Part shown: one piece after another, positions 51,602-60,183 of the stretch | How the letters are laid out: every line of letters begins with the position of its first letter | Numbering within the stretch: position 1 is the first letter of the stretch | From: M3007 sp964550795 | GTDB lineage: Bacteria; Bacteroidota; Bacteroidia; Chitinophagales; Saprospiraceae | Direction of reading: 5' to 3' | Length of the DNA stretch: 64,000 nt | Assembly (NCBI GenBank): GCA_964550795.1 | Contig: CAZKBH010000026.1 | Span: 1-64,000, forward strand | Translations under genes and position numbers: made by a program | Notes under the pieces: generated by a model | Databases searched by the model: none | What the model saw: the letters and a program-made list of their open reading frames with translations, nothing else | What the model was told of the DNA's origin: nothing

Positions 51602-53563
51602 TCACTTTTTCCCCTTCCCCAAATAAAAGTACGTAATCGGAATATCCACCGAAGCGAAAGCCCCGAGGCGCATCCCGCCCGCGTTGTCAATGCTCATGCC
51701 CTGGTTGCTGACTTTACGAAGCGAGGGACCCGCTTGTCCACCCATCCCCAGCGCGATGGGCCATTTGCCCGGCAAATTATACACGGCATAAAGTCCCGGC
51801 GCGAGGATATTGCTCCAACTGAGTTCCGGTAAATTTTGATAATTCGCGTCGTTGAAGCGAAAAGCGGTTACGGCGCCTACATCCAACAGCGGCACAAAAA
51901 AGCCAAAACTGCCCTTGTTTAAGCCCCAGGAGCAGCTCAAGCCCACGGGAGCGGTGATGGCCGCCACGGTTTTGGGCGATTTGTCGCTGCCCAGCCATTC
52001 GCTGCCGCCGCTGAGTCCGGTGTAGGCATTGAGGGCCACCGAAAAACGCCCGGGTTGTTTTTTCATCCGGCTGCTACCGGGCGGCAAAGCGAACAATTCA
52101 ATGGCGTTTGCTACCTCCTCCGACGTATTCGCCTCCGCAATCGAGGCCACGAAATTGGCATATTTCAGCATCGTGGCAACCTCTTTTTTGTCCTTGCCCA
52201 ACACATTGAGGCAATAAATGACATTGCTGATGGCTCCGGTATAATTTCGTTGTCGGACATTGAAATACAAGGAGTTACATTGCCGCATGAGCGAAAGATA
52301 ATCCTGTGGAATAAGATCATTGGGGCGTTGCAACACCAGTCGGCCGGTCCGGTTGAGCGTTTGCATCAGCTCAATAAAGGATTGGGAATATCGGAAGAAA
52401 TCATCGGCAACAAAAGTGGTGGTCACCCGGCCCAGACGGTCGTAGCCAGCATCGCCGCTTTCCTGAATGCTGCGCTGCAAGCCATGGGTCATTTCACCGA
52501 GCGATTGCAGGGTATTGCGCCATTCGGCGAATAAATCTGCACTCGAACCCGCTTTGCCGAGTGCCTCGCGCATGGTCATTTTGCCAGTTCCCTGTGTGCC
52601 AATAAAGGCTATATCCGCCGATTGTTGCCATAAAAGACCCAGATAGAGTCGGAAAAGTGCGGGATCCTGGAATAATTCGCGCAATTCGCGCCCGGTGTAC
52701 CACCTGACGGGCATATTCGGCCCCTCAAAATTGGGGCGAATCAGGGATTCAGAAACGAGGTTCAAAAAGCGCAAACCGCCCGCCATATCATACAAAACCG
52801 GCTCTTGCAGCGTGGCCGATTGGATCGCGGAGCCGTTGTGCGCGAGGTAATCCAGTATATCAACGGGCGACTCGCCGTTCACCATTTGTTGCGAGAGATG
52901 CAACAGGTCAATGGATATTTTACCCGCTTCTTGATCCGCGTAATTGGTACGCAGGTAAAATTCGGTATTGCCGGGCAGGGCACTCATATCCATCCGGAAT
53001 GTTTCGCGCAGCCCTTCTAAATAATCGTTGAATTGGTACACATCCTGGTCAATGAATAACAGGTGTTGTTTGGTGGCGGGACAAAAATGACCGAGCAAAG
53101 GTTCCTCGTTGATCGCCGCTTTAAAGTCTTCAAAAAATGCCTGCGAGAGTTCCTGTTTGGTGCGTTTGACCAAAAATCGCGCAAGTCCATCGGCAAAACC
53201 CGCAACGGAGAGGCCGCCACCCGAAGCACTGCTGTAGCCCGGGCTACTAGAACCCAATCTATTGGGAGGCTCAAAGGAAAGTATGTTTTGATCGGTGACT
53301 TCCACGCGCATAAACGGGTTCCCTTTGAACGCCCGCTCGACCGTGGCGGTGCTCAGCGAATCTTTTCCGGAGATATATTTTCTAAAAACGTTGCGTTCAT
53401 AAACCTGAAAATTTCCCCCGATAAAAATCAGTCGTTTATCTCGGTCGGATGCGTCGGTGGTGTCAAAATATTGCCGAAGCGCCAGGGCATCTTGCAGCAA
53501 GGTTTGTGCGGGCAAAAAGGTCGAAAACGACCAGGCCAAAAGCATGAAAATCAATTGTTTCAT
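51602..53563 (-). CDS. Unrecognised exported 653-aa envelope protein
   Basis: I do not recognise a known domain. A signal peptide (MKQLIFMLLAWSFSTFLPAQ) is followed by a mostly helical middle (KRLIFIGGNFQVYERNVFRK, TKQELSQAFFEDFKAAINEE, LLHLSQQMVNGESPVDIL, EVATMLKYANFVASIAEANTS). The last 150 residues alternate Gly/aromatic beta strands (FSVALNAYTGLSGGSEWLGS, GSFGFFVPLLDVGAVTAFRF, LPGKWPIALGMGGQAG), resembling an outer-membrane barrel or beta-sandwich, and end in KGKK. There is no T9SS domain. The next gene upstream on the strand, a subtilisin-fold protein, ends 12 bp before its start, so the two are probably one transcript with that gene first. Confidence 0.75.
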   Translation of the reverse strand: MKQLIFMLLAWSFSTFLPAQTLLQDALALRQYFDTTDASDRDKRLIFIGGNFQVYERNVFRKYISGKDSLSTATVERAFKGNPFMRVEVTDQNILSFEPPNRLGSSSPGYSSASGGGLSVAGFADGLARFLVKRTKQELSQAFFEDFKAAINEEPLLGHFCPATKQHLLFIDQDVYQFNDYLEGLRETFRMDMSALPGNTEFYLRTNYADQEAGKISIDLLHLSQQMVNGESPVDILDYLAHNGSAIQSATLQEPVLYDMAGGLRFLNLVSESLIRPNFEGPNMPVRWYTGRELRELFQDPALFRLYLGLLWQQSADIAFIGTQGTGKMTMREALGKAGSSADLFAEWRNTLQSLGEMTHGLQRSIQESGDAGYDRLGRVTTTFVADDFFRYSQSFIELMQTLNRTGRLVLQRPNDLIPQDYLSLMRQCNSLYFNVRQRNYTGAISNVIYCLNVLGKDKKEVATMLKYANFVASIAEANTSEEVANAIELFALPPGSSRMKKQPGRFSVALNAYTGLSGGSEWLGSDKSPKTVAAITAPVGLSCSWGLNKGSFGFFVPLLDVGAVTAFRFNDANYQNLPELSWSNILAPGLYAVYNLPGKWPIALGMGGQAGPSLRKVSNQGMSIDNAGGMRLGAFASVDIPITYFYLGKGKK

Positions 53564-53575
53564 AAATCGTTCGGG

Positions 53576-54538
53576 CTAATAGTTTTTGAAAATAGCGGGC
53601 TGATTTGTGCCGGGCGCTGCGTTTGGAAGCGGCTGGCAGGCGGTTCCGAGCCATTGTTGCAGCTCCGCCCGTTTGGGCAAATTGCCGCCGTGTTGACTTT
53701 TAAACGCACTGACAGCCAGCACTGCAATTCCGCCCATCAACGCCACGGCACCCGAGTTGGACCAATTCAGTTCGATGGCGTCGCCCGTTTTAGACAACAC
53801 CGTGCCCTTGAATCCCGAGGGCAAAAAGGAGATTGGTTGCGCCTGAATGATCGGTGCAAGGGCGTCAATATGATTGGGCAAAACAGCCACATTGAACACC
53901 TCCGGGCGGAGACATGGAAAATTGTCGGCACAAATGTTGTCCCAGGAATCGGTGTCTGCAAGGTTTTTGAGCGGGGCAAATATGGCCATTCGCTGCACGG
54001 CGGGCAGGGCAAAAACCCGGTCCACATCCGCGTCGGTAATTCCCTCGAAGGGCATTTCGGAGGCCGAGATGCACTGGCCGGTGATGAGGACTTCTATGCC
54101 CAGATTGGCCGAAAGTTCCAGTGCGTCGAGCAGGTTTTGGATTGTGGTTTTCCGGTCGTTCCGGTTGCGGGCTTTGATGAGGTAAAAATCGGCTTCGGGC
54201 GCAATCCCGGCCACCGTATCTTGTTCTTCGGAGGACGAGTCCGGCGTTTTTCCGGCCAATAATGTGGCATACAAGGTTCCATGTCCTGGCCCGGAGCCGC
54301 CAAAAAACTCGCCCACCAAATCCTGGCCCACCAGTTTGGTGACGGAAAAACCGGTTGCGCCGGTAAAAAACTTCCTTCCCGCTTTGTCGAGGTGTTTTAG
54401 AGAATTGATTCCGAGATTCACGCCCGTATCTACAAAAGCGACTTTGACCCCGGCGCCCTTGGTAGCCAGCCATGCCGGCGGGATGGGGTTGACAGGAATT
54501 GCTGCGATCGTTTTCGACCAGTCAAAAGAGATTGGCAT
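53576..54538 (-). CDS. Divergent S8 (subtilisin-fold) peptidase-like protein
   Basis: A 320-aa protein. The catalytic triad can be proposed: Asp in VKVAFVDTGVNLG (about 37), His in GPGHGTLYATLLAG (about 85) and Ser in NWSNSGAVALMGG, where the usual GTSMA is changed to SNSGA. GIAPEADFYLIKARN matches the GVAPxA strand. There is no signal peptide, so it is either cytoplasmic or exported by another route. The start at 54538 (MPISFDWSKTIAAIP) is chosen over 54598. It shares an operon (12 bp gap) with the exported 653-aa protein. It might cleave or regulate it; that is inference. A normal protease is possible if the relaxed Ser motif is still active. Confidence 0.75.
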   Translation of the reverse strand: MPISFDWSKTIAAIPVNPIPPAWLATKGAGVKVAFVDTGVNLGINSLKHLDKAGRKFFTGATGFSVTKLVGQDLVGEFFGGSGPGHGTLYATLLAGKTPDSSSEEQDTVAGIAPEADFYLIKARNRNDRKTTIQNLLDALELSANLGIEVLITGQCISASEMPFEGITDADVDRVFALPAVQRMAIFAPLKNLADTDSWDNICADNFPCLRPEVFNVAVLPNHIDALAPIIQAQPISFLPSGFKGTVLSKTGDAIELNWSNSGAVALMGGIAVLAVSAFKSQHGGNLPKRAELQQWLGTACQPLPNAAPGTNQPAIFKNY

Positions 54539-54569
54539 AATTCGTTTTGGTTTGAATGATAATATGTGA

Positions 54570-54602
54570 AAGTGTGCCACACCTCGAAGGTGTGGCACAC
54601 TT
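54570..54602. terminator. Perfect 15-bp hairpin
   Basis: AAGTGTGCCACACCT (54570-54584) pairs with 54588-54602 around CGA. It lies just past the stop codon (54605) of the small membrane-protein gene and upstream of the S8 gene start, so it separates the two minus-strand genes. Confidence 0.7.
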
Positions 54603-54604
54603 CT

Positions 54605-54949
54605 TCAGATTTTTTTGTTCCAACGCATTAAAAGCAACAGTATCAGTGCCGCTGCTGGAATTCTAATAATTCTATCAAACGGGAATCCGGTCATGATTTC
54701 GATTCCAAAGGCACCCGTCATGCCCAGGATCAACGCCCAAAAACCCCAAAATCGCCCCTTTAAAAGTCCCAAAGCCCCTACGCCCGAAAGCATCACCGCC
54801 GCGATATATTGTGAATAATAAGGCTCAAGGTCAGGGTTTTGCGCCAAAAAATCGTTGCGCATGAGCCAAATATACAATACCGCCACCGTCATTCCAAACA
54901 AGGTGAGGGTGAGGTAAACGTGTAAACTTATGCGGGCTGCCTTGGACAT
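54605..54949 (-). CDS. Small four-helix membrane protein
   Basis: A 114-aa hydrophobic protein with about four membrane segments (ISLHVYLTLTLFGMTVAVLY, IAAVMLSGVGALGLLKG, FWGFWALILGMTGAFGIEIM, IRIPAAALILLLLM) and a Lys-rich end (RWNKKI). No known family is recognised. The start at 54949 (MSKAARISL) is preferred over 54994. It is divergent from the rlmI-like gene, whose start lies 103 bp away. Confidence 0.7.
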   Translation of the reverse strand: MSKAARISLHVYLTLTLFGMTVAVLYIWLMRNDFLAQNPDLEPYYSQYIAAVMLSGVGALGLLKGRFWGFWALILGMTGAFGIEIMTGFPFDRIIRIPAAALILLLLMRWNKKI

Positions 54950-55052
54950 AAATGGGTGCGAGCGGGAGTCATCGAAAGGTAGAAACGCTACCACTAAATC
55001 TTTTCTGCCCCAAACATCGGCAAAAACCCGATTTTCGCACTTCTTTTTTCAA

Positions 55053-56279
55053 ATGACGATACCAATTAAAGTTACCCTCCGCCCCGGCAAAGAAATTCCC
55101 ATCCTCCGTTTCCATCCCTGGGTGTTCTCCGGCGCGATTGCACACACCGAAGGCCGTCCTGAAGACGGCGATATTGCAGCGGTTTTTGACAAACGAGGGA
55201 ATTTGCTCGGGGTCGGGCATTTTCACCACGGAAGCATCGCGGTCCGGCTCCTGAGCTTCGGGGCGGCTGATCTGGAAAGCGAAAATTTTTGGATTGAAAA
55301 ACTGCAAAATGCGCTAAAAGTGCGGTTGCTGGCGGTTCCTCAACTTTCGGAAAGTTTTAATCTTTCAGAAAGTTCCCAGGCACTCGGTTTCCGACTCGTA
55401 CATGGCGAGGGCGATGGTCTTTCGGGCCTCATCGTGGACGTGTATGAAAATACGGCCGTGATGCAATGTCATAGTATTGGAATGCACCGACAACGCGCAG
55501 TAATCGCTGCGGCGCTTCAAAAAGTGTTGGGTAAAAAACTCCGCGCCGTGTACGACAAAAGTGCCGAAAGCCTTCCACCAAAATACGCTGAAAATCAAGC
55601 CAATGGCTATCTCTGGTCGGCCGGAGAAAACCCCGAGACCTCGGCCATTATCGAAGAAAACGGCGCCCGATTCCGCGTGGATTGGGTAACGGGCCAAAAG
55701 ACCGGTTTTTTTCTCGATCAGCGCGACAACCGACATCTGCTGGCTGAATTTGCAGCGGGTAAAACGGTCCTGAATGCATTTTGCTACACGGGTGGTTTTT
55801 CCTGTCTCGCCTTGAATGCCGGGGCAAGTCTGGTACATTCCGTGGACGTATCAGCTAAAGCCATTGCGCTCTGCAACGAAAATGTGGCCCTCAACGCGCC
55901 CTTTTCCGGGGAACATGAAGGTTTTGCCGAGGATGTGTTGAAATTTCTCAAAAACTCGGATCGCGATTACGAAGTAATGGTCATTGATCCGCCTGCCTAC
56001 GCCAAAAGTCTCGACAAGCGCCACAACGCCGTGCAGGGCTACAAACGACTCAATGTCGAGGCCATGCGGCGCGTCGCTCCGGGCGGCATCTTATTCACCT
56101 TTTCTTGTTCGCAGGTAGTGGACCGGGAGCTATTTTACCACACTGTTGCAGCGGCTGCCATGGAAGTCGGCCGTCCTGTACGGGTGCTGCACCATCTTTC
56201 GCAGAGTGCGGATCATCCGGTGAGTTTGTTCCACCCGGAAGGCTCGTATTTGAAGGGATTGGTGGTATGTGTGGAGTGA
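55053..56279 (+). CDS. rlmI: Class I rRNA methyltransferase, RlmI family
   Basis: A 408-aa protein that methylates a 23S rRNA cytosine. The N-terminal PUA domain (RPGKEIPILRFHPWVFSGAI) leads to FRLVHGEGDGLSGLIVDVY. The SAM domain has VLNAFCYTGGFSCLALNAGA (motif I), EVMVIDPPAYAKS (motif IV) and FTFSCSQVV. The start at 55053 (MTIPIKVTLRPG) gives the PUA domain at the right place; the upstream frame to 54930 crosses the divergent gene. An inverted repeat (55342-55374) with an ACTTTCGGAAAG core lies in the linker, encoding LSESFNLSESS. Confidence 0.9.
   Translation: MTIPIKVTLRPGKEIPILRFHPWVFSGAIAHTEGRPEDGDIAAVFDKRGNLLGVGHFHHGSIAVRLLSFGAADLESENFWIEKLQNALKVRLLAVPQLSESFNLSESSQALGFRLVHGEGDGLSGLIVDVYENTAVMQCHSIGMHRQRAVIAAALQKVLGKKLRAVYDKSAESLPPKYAENQANGYLWSAGENPETSAIIEENGARFRVDWVTGQKTGFFLDQRDNRHLLAEFAAGKTVLNAFCYTGGFSCLALNAGASLVHSVDVSAKAIALCNENVALNAPFSGEHEGFAEDVLKFLKNSDRDYEVMVIDPPAYAKSLDKRHNAVQGYKRLNVEAMRRVAPGGILFTFSCSQVVDRELFYHTVAAAAMEVGRPVRVLHHLSQSADHPVSLFHPEGSYLKGLVVCVE
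55342..55374. repeat. Palindrome-like repeat inside rlmI
   Basis: AACTTTCGGAAAG (55342-55354) pairs with 55362-55374 with one mismatch. The core matches the intergenic hairpins at 33440-33488 and 35661-35693. It is in frame and gives two LSES units in the inter-domain linker. Confidence 0.65.
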
Positions 56280-56282
56280 ATT

Positions 56283-56407
56283 GGTGGTATGGCCTTCAGG
56301 CCGTCGGGAAAGGCACCGTTTACGGTGCTGAAAATTGATTGCTGTAAATTTCTACGAATTTTGGAATTAGGGGCGTGAACGCCCCTTTTCCCGACGGCCT
56401 GAAGGCC
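56283..56407. repeat. REP-like unit 1, left part (split by the IS element)
   Basis: It starts GGTGGTATGGCCTTCAGGCC and holds two inner hairpins (GCACCGTTTACGGTGC and GGGGCGTGAACGCCCC). It ends with the first copy of the 12-bp GGCCTGAAGGCC. The remainder of the unit (ATACCACC) lies beyond the IS at 57831-57838. The whole unit is 133 bp with 26-bp terminal inverted repeats. Confidence 0.93.
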
Positions 56408-57818
56408 AATGTCATTGACTTAAGGAAAAAGCGAGTGTGTATATCTATTTTTGGATAGTCGAACATTCAAAAATATCAACACACTCGCCATGCAAACAAA
56501 AGTAAAGAGGATTTTATCAGGTCTGAGTTCTTTTTGTGAATCTGCCAACTTAGATCGAACGAAATATTTGGCAAGGCCGCAAGACTTCACACGGCAACGT
56601 ATACTGACTTTCAACAAATTGTGTTTGTTTATGCTAAGTCAGTCTAAACGTTCTTTAAGTATTGAACTGGCAGCATACTTTGATAATTGGGGACAGAGCC
56701 CATGCACAAAAGGAGCGTTCAGCAAGGCTAGATATCGGATTTTATGGCCCTTTTTTCTGGACTGGCATCGCTATTTTGTTGCCCTGATATATTCGGAAAT
56801 TCGCTCATTACGCAAGTGGAAGGGGTTTTATCTCAAGGCGATTGATGGCACCTCGATTTACTTGTTCAAAGATGAGGAGGTGGCAAAAGTTTTTGGTGGT
56901 CAGGCCAATCAGCATCTTCGGGTTCCTTTGGCTCGAGCAGGTCTTGAATTGGATGTGTTGAATGGCTACTGCACGCAAGTGCAATTACAAGCGCACTCGA
57001 AGGGAGAGGTTGTTTTTGCCGAAGGGTTTTTAGAGGATTCCAGGCCTGAAGATTTACGCATCTATGACCGTAATTTCGCAGGTTATAGATTGATATCCAA
57101 GCATTTGCAGAAAAACATCCATTTTTTGATGCGCTGTACAGTAGGCTTCAATCAAGTGGTGAAAGAGTTTGTAGCCAGTGAAAAAAAACAGGCTATTGTA
57201 GCATTCTGTATTCCAAAAAATGAAGTGATTGCTGCTCGCCAAAAAGGACAAGTTGTAAATGCTAAGGAAACCTTGCAAGTACGATTACTGCGTATTGACA
57301 TCGGACGAGAAGAACCAGAAATACTCATTACCAATCTCCTTGACCTGAGAAAATACCCGCACAGTTGTTTCAAAGAACTCTATAATTACCGTTGGGGAGA
57401 TGAAACCAGATTTGACCAAATCAAGAATAAGCTCCAAGTCGAGGTGTTTTCAGGCCACAAACCCCAGGCTATTTATCAGGATTTTTTTGCCACAATAATC
57501 ACCTCCAATATCCATAACCTGATTTGCGAAGCATGCGCACAAAAACTTGAACAGATCAATGCCACGAAGGAAACCACCGTAGCCATAAATCAAAATGTTT
57601 CAATTGGTCTTCTTAAACCCCAGCTGATCAACTTATTCACAACCCAAAAACCAAAATCAGTTTTTGACCAGTTAAAAGAACTTTTTTTGCGCTATTTAGA
57701 GCCAGTTAGACCTGGTAGAAAGTACCCAAGGCCTAAAACGGCCCGACGATTAACAGGAAAATATCAAACCTTCAAAAACTATCGGAGGGCCGCATGAATT
57801 CCTTAAGTCAATGACATT
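56408..57818 (+). mobile_element. IS4-family insertion sequence (1411 bp)
   Basis: Perfect 18-bp terminal inverted repeats, AATGTCATTGACTTAAGG at 56408-56425 and its complement at 57801-57818. It contains a single intact transposase gene. It is inserted into a REP-like unit with a 12-bp target duplication. Confidence 0.95.
56490..57797 (+). CDS. IS4-family DDE transposase
   Basis: A 435-aa protein. The first catalytic Asp is in KAIDGTSIY (Asp119). The YREK signature is complete: YNYRWGDETRFDQIK gives Tyr298, Arg301, Glu305 and Lys312. SKARYRILW and LDVLNGYCTQVQLQAHSKGE are typical of the family. The start at 56490 (MQTKVKRILSG) is preferred over TTG at 56451. No frameshift or stop is present, so the element may be active. 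It cuts and pastes its own DNA, generating the 12-bp duplication seen here. Confidence 0.95.
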   Translation: MQTKVKRILSGLSSFCESANLDRTKYLARPQDFTRQRILTFNKLCLFMLSQSKRSLSIELAAYFDNWGQSPCTKGAFSKARYRILWPFFLDWHRYFVALIYSEIRSLRKWKGFYLKAIDGTSIYLFKDEEVAKVFGGQANQHLRVPLARAGLELDVLNGYCTQVQLQAHSKGEVVFAEGFLEDSRPEDLRIYDRNFAGYRLISKHLQKNIHFLMRCTVGFNQVVKEFVASEKKQAIVAFCIPKNEVIAARQKGQVVNAKETLQVRLLRIDIGREEPEILITNLLDLRKYPHSCFKELYNYRWGDETRFDQIKNKLQVEVFSGHKPQAIYQDFFATIITSNIHNLICEACAQKLEQINATKETTVAINQNVSIGLLKPQLINLFTTQKPKSVFDQLKELFLRYLEPVRPGRKYPRPKTARRLTGKYQTFKNYRRAA

Positions 57819-57834
57819 GGCCTGAAGGCCATAC

Positions 57835-57936
57835 CACCGTTTACGGTGCTGAAAATTGATTGCTGTAAATTTCTACGAATTTTGGAATTAGGGGCGTGAA
57901 CGCCCCTTTTCCCGACGGCCTGAAGGCCATACCACC
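57835..57936. repeat. REP-like unit 2 (partial, 102 bp)
   Basis: It matches the last 102 bp of the full unit, from CACCGTTTACGGTGC to GGCCTGAAGGCCATACCACC. It overlaps the remainder of unit 1, so before the IS arrived units 1 and 2 were in tandem, upstream of the RAYT gene. Confidence 0.92.
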
Positions 57937-57972
57937 TTTTTTGCATAACTTTGGTTACCTAAATAATCAATT

Positions 57973-58635
57973 ATGCAAAACAAACCTGAATACACACGCA
58001 CGCTTCCTCATTACCATCCTTACGGGGCCACTTTTTTTGTTACTTTTCGATTATACGGTTCAGTGCCACAGGAATTCTTAGAGAACCTGTCTGCTTGGTA
58101 CGAATCAGAGAAGATACGGATCACGCACGAATTGAAAGGTGAAGAACAGGAAAACGCGAAGACTCTGCTGCAACGCGACTACTTTCGAAAGTATGACCTA
58201 GCGCTTGACCAATGCCTTTCTGGCCCAACTTTTTTAAAGGAACCAAAAGCGGCACAAAAAGTCGTGGAGCAATTGGTGCGATTTGATGGTCAATGGTATA
58301 AGTTATTGGCTTTCACAATTTTGCCTAATCATGTCCATGTGCTATTGGATTTTTCTATTCAACAGGATACTAATGGTGAGTATGACAAAAAAAGGTATAA
58401 AAATTTGGATTACGCCATGGGACGCATCAAGGGTGCAAGTGCTAGATTTGTGAATCTTGTCTTAGGGCGTACAGGTAATGAATGTTGGCAGTCTGAGTAT
58501 AATGACCGCTATATTCGGGACCAAAGACATCTGATAGCCGCAGTGGATTATATTAAACAAAACCCGGTATCTGCCCATCAGTGCAAACACTGGCGGGAGC
58601 ACTCATTTACCTGGGTTCATGAAGATTTTTGGTGA
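57973..58635 (+). CDS. REP-associated tyrosine transposase (RAYT, Y1 HUH family)
   Basis: A 220-aa single-strand DNA nuclease. The N-terminal strand is GATFFVTFRLYGS. The HUH motif is LPNHVHVLL (His120, His122). The catalytic Tyr is in VDYIKQNP (Tyr193), and ECWQSEYNDRYIRD is the family signature before it. RAYTs are domesticated IS200/IS605-like transposases that process REP hairpins; here REP-like units lie directly on both sides (ending 36 bp upstream and starting 8 bp downstream), which is the expected arrangement. No disruption is seen. Confidence 0.93.
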   Translation: MQNKPEYTRTLPHYHPYGATFFVTFRLYGSVPQEFLENLSAWYESEKIRITHELKGEEQENAKTLLQRDYFRKYDLALDQCLSGPTFLKEPKAAQKVVEQLVRFDGQWYKLLAFTILPNHVHVLLDFSIQQDTNGEYDKKRYKNLDYAMGRIKGASARFVNLVLGRTGNECWQSEYNDRYIRDQRHLIAAVDYIKQNPVSAHQCKHWREHSFTWVHEDFW

Positions 58636-58643
58636 AAGTTGCC

Positions 58644-58776
58644 GGTGGTATGGCCTTCAGGCCGTCGGGAAAGGCACCGTTTACGGTGCTGAAAATTGAT
58701 TGCTGTAAATTTCTACGAATTTTGGAATTAGGGGCGTGAACGCCCCTTTTCCCGACGGCCTGAAGGCCATACCACC
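58644..58776. repeat. REP-like unit 3 (complete, 133 bp)
   Basis: The ends GGTGGTATGGCCTTCAGGCC and GGCCTGAAGGCCATACCACC are 26-bp inverted repeats when extended by CGTCGGG/CCCGACG. Inside are two 6-7-bp hairpins and an AT-rich middle with GAAAATT/AATTTTGG pairing. It lies between the RAYT stop and the clpX stop and could terminate both. Confidence 0.93.
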
Positions 58777-58792
58777 GTTTACGCCCCCCAAT

Positions 58793-60075
58793 TTACGCCG
58801 CCTTCAATCGCCCCATTCTCGAGCCTTCCAGCTTATCTGCGGCGTATTCCCGGTCAATAACCAATTGTTTTTTCTCGGTTTGGCCGCCCACAGCGGGCAG
58901 ATCGAACATAGCATCGGTGAAGATGGCTTCGCAGAGGGAGCGGAGTCCACGTGCCCCGAGCTTGTATTCGAGGGCCATTTCGGCCACAAAATCCAGCGCC
59001 GAAGGTTCAACAATGAGTTCCACACCTTCCATGGCGAAGAGTTTCTGGTATTGGCGCGTGATAGCGTTGCGCGGCTCGGTGAGGATGCGACGAAGTGCGT
59101 CCAGATCCAAGGGATCGAGATAGGTGCAAATTGGCAAGCGACCCAGCAGCTCAGGAATGAGGCCAAAAGCTTTCACGTCGGCGTGGGTGACGTATTGCAG
59201 CAAGTTGTCGCGATCAATGCGGGCGGTTGATTTTTTGTTGAAACCAATCACCTGTGTGTTCACGCGGCGTGCAATGAGTTTTTCAATGCCGTCAAAAGCG
59301 CCGCCGCAGATAAACAGGATATTTTCGGTGTTGATTTTCACCATTTTCTGTTCGGGGTGCTTGCGTCCGCCTTGTGGGGGCACCATCACTTCGGAGCCTT
59401 CGAGCATTTTGAGCATACCCTGCTGTACACCCTCGCCGGATACGTCGCGGGTGATGCTGGGGTTGTCTTGTTTGCGGGCGATTTTGTCAATTTCGTCAAT
59501 GTAAACGATGCCGCGTTCGGTGGCTTCCACGTCCTGATCGCACATTTGGAGCAGGCGCGCCAGGATACTTTCCACGTCTTCGCCCACATAACCGGCTTCG
59601 GTAAACACGGTGGCATCTACAATCGCGAAGGGCACATTGAGCACTTTTGCGATGGTTTTGGCCAGCAGCGTTTTGCCTGTGCCGGTTTGTCCGACGAGCA
59701 GGATGTTGGATTTTTCAATTTCCACATTGTCGGCTTTCCGGTTTTTGCCTTTGTTTTTTTCAAGTTCCTGGAGGCGTTTGTAGTGGTTGTACACNNNNNN
59801 NNNNGAAAGGTTTTGATGTCTCTGGGTGGGATGAGATGCAAGGGGCCGCCGTAGCGTTCGCTTTTGCCGGCACCCGGCTGCGGTTCTGCTTTTTGTTTTT
59901 TGCCGTCGCGCTTTACCCCGGCGTTGTCAAGCTCATGGTCAATGATTTCCTGTGCTTTTTCGGTGCAGGCTTCGCAAATCTGCGCTTCCATGCCAGAAAC
60001 CAGGATCATCGCCTCTTCTTCGGTGCGGCCACAGAAGGAACAGTAGCTTGGGGGGGTCTTTCCACGTTTTGTCAT
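58793..60075 (-). CDS. clpX: ATP-dependent Clp protease ATP-binding subunit ClpX (assembly gap inside)
   Basis: The N-terminal zinc domain has four Cys (Cys12, Cys15, Cys34, Cys37 in YCSFCGRTEEEAM and ICEACTEK). Walker A is GQTGTGKT, Walker B is VYIDEIDK, and the pore-loop region is GYVGEDVESIL. The C-terminus is ARGLRSLCEAIFTDAMFDLP, then GRLKAA. ClpX unfolds tagged proteins for ClpP. A run of 10 N (59795-59804) separates PRDIKTF from VYNHYKRL, with the frame lost. The family normally has about 20 residues (LDQYVIGQ-type) there, so some 60 nt are probably missing. Confidence 0.95.
59795..59804. other. Assembly gap (10 N) inside clpX
   Basis: The frame does not close across the 10 N. Conserved ClpX sequence expected between IKTF and YNHYKRL is absent, so the real gap is longer. 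Confidence 0.99.
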
Positions 60076-60163
60076 AACTCAAGTAAGGAATGGGGCGCGA
60101 AGGTACGGCGCGTTCTTCAGAGTTAAGGTGGGGATTTTGGCTTTAAAAGGGGGGGGGGCAAAA

Positions 60164-60179
60164 ATTCACCGGGTGACTT
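60164..60179. repeat. Half copy of the CACCGGGTGACT hairpin element
   Basis: ATTCACCGGGTGACTT matches one arm of the hairpins at 6850-6916 and 51498-51560, but no second arm follows. It directly precedes the stop codon of the next minus-strand gene. Confidence 0.5.
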
Positions 60180-60183
60180 AGCC

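Larger units (their letters stand above)
56396..57830. repeat. 12-bp target-site duplication GGCCTGAAGGCC flanking the IS
   Basis: Copies at 56396-56407 and 57819-57830. In the uninterrupted REP unit this 12-mer occurs once at each end, so the duplication was made by the insertion. A 12-bp duplication is in the usual IS4-family range. Confidence 0.9.
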
